64,000 nucleotides of DNA. Origin: Malurus cyaneus samueli (Eukaryota > Chordata > Aves > Passeriformes > Maluridae). Shown here piece after piece: positions 47,417 to 57,317 of the stretch. The stretch's first letter is position 1. Each line of letters begins with the position of its first letter. The stretch spans positions 6,344,108 to 6,408,107 of the forward strand of contig CM019214.1 of NCBI GenBank assembly GCA_009741485.1, in the 5' to 3' direction. The translations under genes and the position numbers were made by a program. The notes under the pieces were generated by a model, which was not told where the DNA came from, ran no database searches, and worked only from the letters and a program-made list of their open reading frames with translations.

Positions 47417-47719
47417 CTACATCATCCCCATTTGCATCAGTCTCTGTTTTTCAGGAGCAGAAGCCTTCTTAACTCGGGAGTAGTGGATCCAGGGTCCTTT
47501 GCCAGCGTCTTTGACTGTAGTAAAGGTTGTCAGCAGGACTTGGAATGGTCCTCTCCACTTGGCCTGTAAAGGATCACTGTCCCACCACTTAACATAGACC
47601 CAGTCTCCAGGCTGGAAGGGATGTGCAGGTGTGTCCAGTCCTATCCACCCTACCCACCAGGGTATCCTGCAAATATTCCCTGCAAACTCTCGAGCAGGAA
47701 GGCAGCTTGGAGACACCAC
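47417..47719 (-). pseudogene. ERV pol remnant: integrase C-terminal domain
   Basis: A 100-codon minus-strand frame contains a retroviral integrase C-terminal module: a PFQPGDWVYVKWW block, then WRGPFQVLLTT (GPY/F-type motif) and WIHYSRVKKA near the end of pol. These features are typical of gamma/epsilon-like (class I) ERVs. The catalytic core, reverse transcriptase, gag and 5' LTR are missing; similarity is lost just upstream of 47719. It belongs with the 3' LTR at 46635-47072. Not functional. Confidence 0.88.
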
Positions 47720-50640
47720 ACAATGTGTGGCCTTCTTACATCAGCAGCCAGGGGCTCCAAAACTCTGTAAATGGAACTTGCAAAAGCAAGTTCTAATCCA
47801 AAAATTATTTGGAAACATAATAAAATTGGGATTTATTTTTTCCAATAGATACGTGTGAAGATTGCACATTTGGCTATATTCTAGAGCAGGCTAAGATTTT
47901 AGTTATTCATTGTAAAAGGATATCCTAATGTTGCTTAAAAAGACTCAGGGATATAAAATTTACATTCCTTTTGCTCTGTTTTAGGTGAAATGACGAAGAA
48001 ATGTTGACTTTGTTAACACAGAAACATCCTAACCTTGAATAATCAGGTCAGTGGACTTTATGTCAAAATGCAGCATTAGGCAGCAGCACAGAGCTGCTGA
48101 ATTCTCTTAACAGAGCTTTACTGGAGTGGCAACACGAGTTTTACCAGCACATATGACAGCTCTTTAATGGAACTATTCACAACTCCACGATTCCATTACT
48201 TGCAAGTATCAGTGCTTTATTATTTATAGAATTCTTTCCTGATATTCTAACCTTTTCTGACAGCCATAGTTTCTGCTCAGTCTGTGTCATCTGCACTTCT
48301 TAGTCTGCTGTACTTTTCAGCATCTTCCCACAAGAACTTGCTGCTGGTTTTATTTCTTTCTCCATCCACCATATATATATATATATATTTCTTCCCTTCC
48401 TCCTGGCACTGCACAGGATTTCTGTGTCACTGTAAATGTCTTGGCCTAGATCTTCAAGCAGTTCAGGACCTCCTGGGGGAACAACTGCAAGGAATTCCCG
48501 TTGAATTCCTGCAGTCATGAGCCATGTGAGGTCAGCATAAAAATGCTCTATAAACATGAGCAGCCTTGTAGCACATGCAGACTGATTAAACCTAAAATGC
48601 ACTTTCACATAGAAGTTGCTATAAGCAAGAAAAGCACACTTAGTGAACTCCAGATTCATCTTCTAAAGCATCAAAATACTATAAAATTTGAAAATGTATG
48701 CAATTTTAACTCTTTTTTTTTTTAACTTACAGTTGTATAACCTTACTAAAGGTGATGTTCATTATCAAGACAGCCTAAATGATTTTATAACTACTTGTAT
48801 CCAGGCTCTCTAGGAAAAACTGGAGATAAAAGTTGCACTAACTGAGCAGCCATATTCAATGGGGCTATGCAAATAATATCAGTAATTCCTTAATGTTTTA
48901 CATTGTCTGCCATTTCCAGCCTTTTAATACACAATAAATCTACAGAGAGTTTCCTCTCTTTTAATATGAGAATGAGCAGCAACAGAGAGATCAAGGTAAT
49001 ACAGAGCATTATGATTTCACTCAGTTTCTGGAAGCAAAACCAATTTTTGTAGAGCTAGAGGTGCATGAGCTCTAAGCATTTTCTTTAGCATATTTCATGT
49101 CACTGCTCAAAATGTAGAATCATAGAATCTGAAAGCATCGACCTGCAGTGGTGAATGGAAACAGAAGTAATTGAAATCACATATACACAAAGCACATTTC
49201 TTATGTGTATAAAATCTGTTTTCTGTGTAAGAAGCCATCCACATATCTTGGAAATGCTTTAAGGATCAGTTTATTGAAAAGAAAATGAGTTTTCTTTCCT
49301 TACAGCTTAAGAGCTATTATCACATTTTCAAAAAAATCGTTTGACCTCCCTTTAGACTTTACAAATCCTGTCCCTCTGAGTATGATGCCTGCTCTCTCCA
49401 TACTGTTCTATCCTTTCAGAGCTTCACGACATTTCAAGAGTCAGATGTACAACTGAAGCTAAATCACTGAACTCTGAAATTACATAAAGACTCTTTTACC
49501 TTTTTTTGCAAGCTTTCCAGACTCATTAACTTGGTTTTGGGTGTGAGAGCTGGATGGGAGAGGAGAATAAGGAAGAAGTAGTAAAGCAGAGAATTTAAAA
49601 GTATTGCCTTTTGTCCAGGTCAGTCAGGAATCATGAGTTTTCTCAGTCATCAGGTCATAATTCACTGATGGTTTTCTAGACAGTTTTATTCCCTGAAGGA
49701 GAGGACATTGTCTCTTTATTTTTACTGCTATTTAAATGCCTTTTTTTTTTTATTTTTTTAACTAAGCCTGAAGGTTATTACAGTCTGCCATGCTCTTCAT
49801 TGGCAACAAAAGGGGATAAGTCCAACCATAACGCTTCAAGTCAGGCTTTTTGCACTCTTTACTAACTTAACATTGATTTAGCACACAACTGGATAGATTC
49901 TAACAGGTAAGGCTTGTTTAAAACCATTTCTTCTTGTGCATTTTCCTGCTGCACAGTGTCATTCTCCTTTCATTTGAGTGATTTAGAAAAACAGAGCTTT
50001 ATCTGAAACTGTGGCAGCTCAGCACACACTGCAGGAGGATGACAAGGATCAGTAGGCAGTGACAGGAGTGGTGCAGCCTTTGTTCATTACCAAAGTCACT
50101 CCTGTGACTGAATACAAAATGGTTTTGAGAGGGGGAGCTTACACGCATGCCAGAGACGTGCTAAAAACAAGCAAGGGGAAGGCTTGTTGTTATCTGTCAG
50201 ATTTCACCCAACAAATATTCACAAAGATGAGGAAATGCATTCTTTCCTTCCTCTGCTTCTGAAAGGGTTGAGTCACTGCATTTCCTAAACCTTTATCTTC
50301 TCTGCCAGTGACTTCCATCTGTCTGAAAAGCTGTCTTTGTTTCTGATGTTCAGAAAGAAGAGAAGAGCAGGAACCCAGAAAGTCTCTAAACGTATTATTT
50401 AACACAACAGACAGAGAGCAGAGCGCACAATTCCCACTGAAGCTTTGGTTTTTGAAGCACCTTCTCCCAGTTTAAGACATGCCCCCTGAAGGAATATAAG
50501 AAATTAAGTTCCAGCTTAAGTGGAGCCTGGAAAATGCTGCAAGGCTGTCAGCATCTGGATATGCCCACTCTCAGAAAGGCTTAGCCAGACCTGTAGAGTG
50601 TCAGGGACATTTCAGGTCTTGTAAGATGCAGTGGGATTCA
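47720..50640. other. Non-coding stretch
   Basis: No further proviral or host coding sequence recognised. Contains an (AT)n run at about 48371-48388 and a faint CR1-like GAATCATAGAATC at 49117 that is too short to assign. Confidence 0.5.
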
Positions 50641-50831
50641 AAATTATGAATTATATTATATAATATATATAGATAGATAGATAGATATAGATATAGATAT
50701 AGATATAAATAGATATATAGATAAGTATAGATATATAGATATAGATATAGATATAGATAGATATAGATATAGATATAGATATATAACCAGAGTTATATAT
50801 ATATATATATATATAATATAATTCATAATTT
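50641..50831. repeat. (GATA/ATAGAT)n microsatellite closed by a perfect inverted repeat
   Basis: GATA, GATATA and AT repeats fill about 150 bases. The block is bounded by AAATTATGAATTATATTATA (50641-50660) and its exact reverse complement at 50812-50831, 20 of 20 bases. The whole unit can fold as one long AT-rich hairpin. Confidence 0.9.
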
Positions 50832-53419
50832 CTGAATTGAGTTGGGCATTTAATTTAGATCAGCTGGTACAGCAACTGTGGCAACAACTGCTTATTGTTC
50901 ATTGTCTTTTGTTAATGACAGTAAAATTTTCCCTGCATTCTGATTATAAACATGTAAAATGAGCTAAACTATTATCTTCTCTTCTTCTAATTGAATTACA
51001 GCTGTTTCAGCTCCTTTATATCATTCTAAATCACAGTTCCATAACAGCACACCTAACTTTTTACTTGTCTCAGGAAAAGGCAAAGGAAGACAAATTAATT
51101 CCTGTTTAACTCTCAGTGATGTAAAATCTTTCCCAGGGAAGTGTGACAGCTGTGGAATGTGGTAAAAAACAGTGTGGTGTTTTCACACTATTTTATACAT
51201 TATTATTTTATATCATTACAATAATTAATTGCAGGTTCATTAATCATTCTTGCAGTGGAGTGTTAAACTTAAATTATGTCAAAAGTGAAAATGAAGTAAC
51301 TAAACAGTTTCACACCTTCTGAGAAGTTTTAAAAGGTGCTATGCATAAATACAGTGAACTGGGTATTTTGTTAATCCAGTGATGTGTTCCACTCTGTGAA
51401 CTGTTTTACAGTTCTGTGGACTCTTTTACGGTTCCATCCAATGGGTAACTACAGTTCACTGCTTAATCCCTTCAGTACCCCTGTGAGACATAATGATGTT
51501 TATTTACCAATAATGCTGTATTTTTTTAATCCCCAATACATCTCCTGTTCCCCTAGTTCTCTTCCTGGGTAACCATATCACCTGAATATCTTGCCAGCTC
51601 TTCTATGCAGAATGCACTATGTTTTCCTTATTAAAAGATATCAAATGTTTGAAAACATTTGCTCAGAGATAATGGTAATTACTTGAGTAATGTTATCAGT
51701 ATATGACACATGTAGAAAAAGTCTTCACAGAGGCAGAAGAGATTAATTCATATTTCCTACAGACACTTTCAGAAGTGCTACATTGTTATTCTCTATTGTT
51801 ATAGAGAAAAGAAAAACAAAAAGTAACCTTGCCCAACCTTGAATTTTGAAATGCAAACCAGGCTGAATCCTGACAGGTACTGAGCTCTTCTGTCTCTTGA
51901 CTGCAACTACTGACAATATTGAATCCTCAGAACCTCCCAAAAGCTTAAGGACATGATTTTTTTTTTTTTCTTCACTCAGAGGTGTTCTCTAAGTAGCATC
52001 CTGCAAGTCCAAACCCATTATTATTCTGTTTCTGCAATAAACAGCACATTAGTCAGCGATGTTTTATGATTGCATATAAATGTCAAAATCTTTTTAATAA
52101 AGATTATGTATCTGATTTCATAAACATGTAATTGCCAGGGTGCCATCAGCTGAAACCAAAGTATGAGGGAATCATTCACAGTCAGTTGGAGCAGTAGACG
52201 TGTTTGGTTTTATCACAGAACAGTTTTTGAGCTACATGTAACCCCATGTTAATGGGCCTTTTATACCTATACAACAACTTCTTGTCTACATTTTCTGCCA
52301 ACAGGAGATCTATGAACTTTAGGCTTATTTTCTTTTTCTTCTCAACAGCTATATGTTCCTACAAATCTTCATTTATTCCTTCAAACATGTCTGTAATGTT
52401 TTATTTACATAAAACAAACAAAACCCCAGTGAACCAACAAAAAGAACCCATAAACCAAACTAACCACTGTTCCTTTCATTTGAATCTAACTGCTATGGTT
52501 AGAAATGATATGGTCCATCTTCCTGTGAAAATGTGTGCTCTTCAGAACAGTTCACTGCCTTTCTCTCGCCATGCAGACTTATTTCTTATATTAATTATTA
52601 CTGATCATATAAAATCCATGCATCTCTTTCACCAGCTCCCTTATACCCACATCTTTCCCTTCCACTTCTCCCTCTCCATACATTGCTTTTTTGAATAGTC
52701 TGTGACAAAAATGCTCCAGAGATGACTTCACTCATACCCATTGCTGTGTGAGAAGAACTGCAATCTATAATTAATAGTTTATAGTAACAATGGAAATTTA
52801 GTTTGTTTTTTTTATCATCTACTGAAGACATATGCATGGCTAAGAAGCTTAAATTACACCCAAATCCTGGAACGTACTAATCCTTTGAAAGAATAACAAT
52901 CCTTCTTTTTCTTAGTTGTGATCCCACAGGGGACAAGCTTTAAACCCAGAAATGAGCCCAAGTGTGAGTTAAGATTTGAACATAACCAAGTACATTTGAA
53001 CATAACCTGCATTTCACTTGCTGACCATGCTTGTTTACCCATTCTCAAGTACAAAGTTTTTTTTGCTGAAAGGTGCAGCTTTCCTTGTCTTTCTTCCAAA
53101 GGTTAAATGGTGACCATAATATTCATTCTTCTGACATTTCACCAGTCACCCTGTATTTCTTTACCCTTTCAATGCAATAAAGTTTTTATTCAGACCTATG
53201 AATGAAATGTATCTCCATTAAGTTATTCTAGGTATATAGCAGTTAATCCTCGATATGACACTTACTGGCCTGGCACAAAAGCCTTTTGGGCAGCATTTTA
53301 AAGTCCACATTCATTCTGCTGTGGTCTCCTGTGCCTTTGGTACCTTTTCACATGCACACGGAATCATTTATGCCAGAAAATAGATAAGATTTCCTATAAG
53401 ATCAGGGAGTCTAAACACT
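50832..53419. other. Non-coding stretch
   Basis: AT-rich. A 150-codon plus frame (52246-52698) is low-complexity and hydrophobic with no recognised family, so I do not call it a gene. Nothing else identified. Confidence 0.5.
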
Positions 53420-53779
53420 AACACAGCACTGCCAAATCCACCATTAACACATGTCCCTAAGTGCTTCACCTACACACCTTTTAAATATCTCCAGGGATGG
53501 TGATGCAGCCCCTTCCCTTCCCTGAGCAGTCTGTTTTCAGTGCTTGGGAACACTTTCTGTGAAGAGGTTTTTCCTGACATCCATCCCAACCCTCCCCTGG
53601 CTCAGCTTGAGACCATTTTCTCTGTGTTCCCTGGGAGATGAGATCTCCCCCCACCTTGTTCCAACCTCCTTTTAGAGTAGCTGAAGAGAGTGATAAGGAC
53701 CCTCCATGAGCCTCCTTTTTTCCAGGCTAAACAACCCAGTCCCTCATGCCTTCATAGTTGTGCTCCAGACCCTTCACAT
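53420..53779 (-). mobile_element. CR1 LINE fragment, antisense
   Basis: Antisense CR1 landmarks in order: CCAAATCCACCATTAACAC, TTTTAAATATCTCCAGGGAT, GTTTTTCCTGACATCCATCC and CAGGCTAAACAACCCAGT, ending at GCTCCAGACCCTTCAC. It breaks directly against the proviral tandem repeats that begin at 53783. Confidence 0.9.
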
Positions 53780-53782
53780 GGA

Positions 53783-53950
53783 GGCTTTGTTAAACCCGAG
53801 TCTCTCTGTCAATTTTGCACACACAGAGGCTTTGTTAACCCGAGTCTCCTGAATTGCACACACACAGCTTTGTTAAACCGAGTCTTCCTGTCAATTTTGC
53901 ACACACACAGGCTTTGTTAAACCCGAGTCTCCCTGTCAATTTTGCACTCC
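53783..53950 (+). repeat. Four tandem ~42-base repeats in a proviral 3' region
   Basis: Four imperfect copies of a unit that begins GGCTTTGTTAAACCCGAGTC and ends in TGTCAATTTTGCACACACA. Lengths are about 39-46 bases. They sit between a CR1 fragment and the polypurine-like run (GGGAGGGGAGTGAAA, 53976-53990) that precedes a plus-strand LTR, so they are internal proviral sequence. Too few, too diverged and lacking spacers to be CRISPR-like. Confidence 0.85.
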
Positions 53951-53996
53951 TTCATCCTAATTACACCCTCCCTTCGGGAGGGGAGTGAAACATGGT

Positions 53997-54426
53997 TGAT
54001 GCCTTAGGATTTTTTAGTTTTCTATTTTCATGATTCTGTATTCTTGTTACTTCTCTATTACAGCACTAAAACTACCGTTCTTTCATCTTTAGACAAAACA
54101 ATTCCTCTCTGAGCCTGAATCCAAGGACACCTCGGTGCCTGAGAGCCCCCAAAATATGAACAACAGAGAATTGGGGGGAGCAAGTTTGGGTGTGTACATC
54201 ATCACCTGTAAAGATCATTGGAGAATTAAGACCCAATATGTTAATAAGGCAGAACTTATAAAAGTGGAAGATCTCGTGAACCAGTGTCCATTTTGGGTGT
54301 AGCCTCAGGAGGAGGCTTTGTCTGCCTTAAGTACCAGGGGGCGTTTAGCGCTGGATTAAATTGTGTATTCTCAATTCTCTATAGTTTGTCTGACCTCTAT
54401 TTCAGATCAGCCTGAGGATAAAGAGC
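53997..54426 (+). mobile_element. ERV LTR, plus orientation (same family as 46635-47072)
   Basis: Starts TGATGCCTTAGGATTTTTTA and runs colinearly with the minus-strand LTR. It includes the TATA region (ACTTATAAAAG, about 54248) and the same R/U5-like end. The 3' terminus is diverged (GATAAAGAGCA instead of GATAAGGCATCA), so the end is placed by analogy. The polypurine-like sequence and tandem repeats upstream make it a 3' LTR. No pol or 5' LTR is seen on this strand. Confidence 0.88.
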
Positions 54427-54469
54427 AGATAACAATGCTGTGGTCCACTGAATAATTTAATAATGTTTT

Positions 54470-55740
54470 CTTTCTCTTTTGCATAGCTAGGAAGGTCATC
54501 GGGTATAACCTTCTTTACTGCAAATATAGTGTGGATATATCAGGAAAATGTCCTTTTGATACCAGTATCGTGGTGTGTATAGTTCTCAACTATCCAACTG
54601 CCTAGAGGAATTTTTAGTCTAGGTCAACATTTGTTTCTATAAGACAAGACTTGACTTGATATTGATAGCTTGCTATTACTTTTTCGATTTCGTTTCATCT
54701 CATCCCTTTATTGATGTATTTCTTGATGCGCAACAGTAAGGTATCTCATGTCACACATTGTAAACTAGATTGAACCCTGTTACAGATCTTAAGTTTACAC
54801 AACACACACATTAAAAAATATAAATAGCTGTGATGTTCAATGCGATATAACAACACCATCTATAGTACTTTTACGCTATCATCCTTAGTCGTGAATTTCA
54901 ATCAACCGAATAGTCTCTATACCAAAAACTAATCATACAGACAAGTTAACTTTATTGATACCTTGGATTACTTGAGAAATTTATTTCGCAACTCATTAAG
55001 AGTATCGTCTCTGGGTGATTGGGTATTATGCACTGCTTAACAGAAAATGAGCAACTACATAGCCAACTAATTTTAATTCCTCTATAATTAACCTACATAC
55101 AAACCTATCTTACACGCCTTGACAAATCTACGGCTCATCACCGAGTTCTTTTCACCAAAGTTGGATACCAAAGACACTTCTCAACGCAGAAAACCATTAG
55201 ATCTGACACTGTCCATATTTTCCTCTTTTCCATACAAGACGCTATCTCAAGTTAATATAAATATATGACATTATATAATTTTAGAGGCTTCTTTTATTAA
55301 ATGTGTAAATGATTCAGTCATATGTCAGTATATTTTAAGCATTTCATTTGTTACATCTGGACCATTTGGTAGAAACCACTTACTTCGTGGAAGGCTCTAT
55401 GACGATGAAAGGATTCCTATGACAACACGTAATATGGTTATTTTACAGGAATAAAATGGAATGCGCTAAGAGGGCGGCAACTTCTATATTGCTATCTCTC
55501 CTTCTCCTCCTTTCTACTCTGCATACATATCTGCTATACTCACTACATCTGCTCAGTTTTAAACCCTGATCCATGTGAGGACCATTTAGTTCACAAGTAT
55601 AACAACTAGGTAAAATCTCATCATTCTTAATTTTCAGAGAAAATTTGAAAATTAAAAACGCGATTTCAAATTTTCGAGTGGTTTCACAATGTACAATATC
55701 AGAAATTCACCATAATTCCGAAGGTCATTTTTCAGGCTCA
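54470..55740. other. AT-rich but CpG-replete anomaly
   Basis: About 25 CpG dinucleotides in 1.27 kb at roughly 35% GC, near two thirds of random expectation. Comparable stretches elsewhere in the window, for example 9241-10020, hold only two or so. No open frame of 60 codons occurs, and homopolymer runs are short. It starts just after the plus-strand LTR and stops near 55740, where normal CpG depletion resumes. Origin unknown: a recent insertion, unmethylated DNA or foreign sequence are possible. Confidence 0.55.
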
Positions 55741-56429
55741 TTTTTTGTGACTTTTGTGCAATTTAACTGAATCAGTAGTACTTAGATGATGTATGTTTTA
55801 AGGAATTTAGGAAAGAAATTAAACTTCATCAAGTTATAAGGAGAAAAAACACTAAATGATTGAAACCAGGAGACAATTTATCAAGGCTGAATGTAATTAA
55901 CTGTGTGACTAGGAACTTCTTTGAAAACTGCCTGGAGATGTCTACTAGTTTGAATCAAGTAACCTTTCTCTCATTATGCTGTATTAACACTGAATGTTAT
56001 TTCTGTTGGGAATCCCACTGACTTATTGCAGTAAGATAAGCTGTAGAATTTAAGTAGCTCCAAATTATTATAGATGAACATTTTTCTTAACATACTTACT
56101 TAAATGTATGTTGAACACTGACTACTTTGAACCACAATTTCAAATAATATTTTCCCTTTCATCTTTTGCACGACAGTCATGGGAATTGAAGTAATGGTCT
56201 GTCTTTTTTTTAGACATGCAAAAGGTAAGTTTGACACTTTGTAATAAGTATTTCTATAAGAAATAAATTTTATATAATAAATAATAAAATATTATAAATA
56301 CAAATGTATATAATAAATAAAAATTTATACTTTACTGTGCCTGACTGTGAAAGGTAAATTACCTGAAATCTATAATAAAAGGGTCCAACCCCCCTACATT
56401 TGCCTGCTTCCTGTGAGGTTTCTTTTCAC
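55741..56429. other. Non-coding stretch
   Basis: AT-rich with a TAAATA-rich run near 56255-56330. No gene recognised. Confidence 0.5.
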
Positions 56430-57317
56430 TGGTGTGGCAGGTTGATTTTGGCTGACAAGTGTCCACCAAGCCACAATATCACCCAAGAAAACTAAGGGAG
56501 AAAATTCTACAATAAGCTTGTGGGTTGACACAAGGACTGACACATTAATTACTAATTACCATCATGGGCAAAAGAGACTCAACGTGGAGAAATTAATTTA
56601 ATGTGTAAGAGAGTAGGATAATGAGAATCAAGACCAAAACTCCTCCTTTCTTCTAGGGCTCAACTTCACTCCCAACTCCTTCATGTAAGAGACCATACAG
56701 AAGACCCTTGACTGTCTCACGATCATCGAGATGGAGAGACTGAACACCCCAAAAACCCCAAGGGGGAGAAAGGGGGACTTTTGCTCAAAGGAGTCCGAGC
56801 CAGATCAAGGTGGGATGACTGCCAAGTTTCCAGCTCCTAGGCTGGAAGGTACAACCTGTGAACCATGGATGGCTGCGTTGGTCCTGACGTGAAGACGGAA
56901 AGAGAACGGCACAACCCCATACTGCACACCTCATGGAACAATGGACATTCTTTCCCCACCGCTTGGTTGGTTTTTCCATACTTTGCAACTCCCTGGCCTG
57001 CTGCCACCTGCTTTCAAAAAGACTATAAAGAGTCTCTCTGAAAAGACCCTGATGGGATCCCCCCCAACGAACGCTGGCGAACCCATGGAATCTGAACTGC
57101 GCGGGCTGTTGGAGCCGTTTGGTAGCTATAAACCCACTCTTTCTCTTTCTCTCTCTCTCTCACCCTCTTTCTCTCACCCTCTTCTATCACGAAAATCCAA
57201 TAAAATTGTTCATGATTTTGAATAAATACTTGCCCCTTCATTTCTTTTGCACTCTGAGATTCTGATAACGAACCCCTCACGACTCCCGCGTGGGTTAAGC
57301 GGATCGTGCCACTTCAC
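56425..57317 (+). mobile_element. Solo ERV LTR with candidate 5-base target duplication
   Basis: 56430-57312 (883 bases) begins TGGTGTGGCAGGTTGATTTT and ends near GATCGTGCCAC. It is flanked by TTCAC on both sides (56425-56429 and 57313-57317). It contains a TATAAA (57024-57029), a CT-rich microsatellite (about 57138-57185) and two AATAAA signals (57199-57204 and 57221-57226), which fits U3-R-U5 order on the plus strand. The opening resembles a common songbird ERV LTR from memory. No internal proviral sequence adjoins it, so recombination between two LTRs is the likely origin. Terminal bases are not canonical TG...CA, so boundaries may be off by a few bases. Confidence 0.7.

Noticed and set aside
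49115..49140. Possible CR1 terminus (GAATCATAGAATC)
   Set aside because: Only about 13 matching bases and no adjoining CR1 sequence.
52246..52698. 150-codon plus-strand ORF
   Set aside because: Composition is dominated by F, L, S and N from AT-rich DNA, with no family resemblance and no splice or promoter context.
53783..53950. Direct repeats that might suggest a CRISPR-like array
   Set aside because: Head-to-tail repeats without spacers, in a vertebrate genome, adjoining an LTR.
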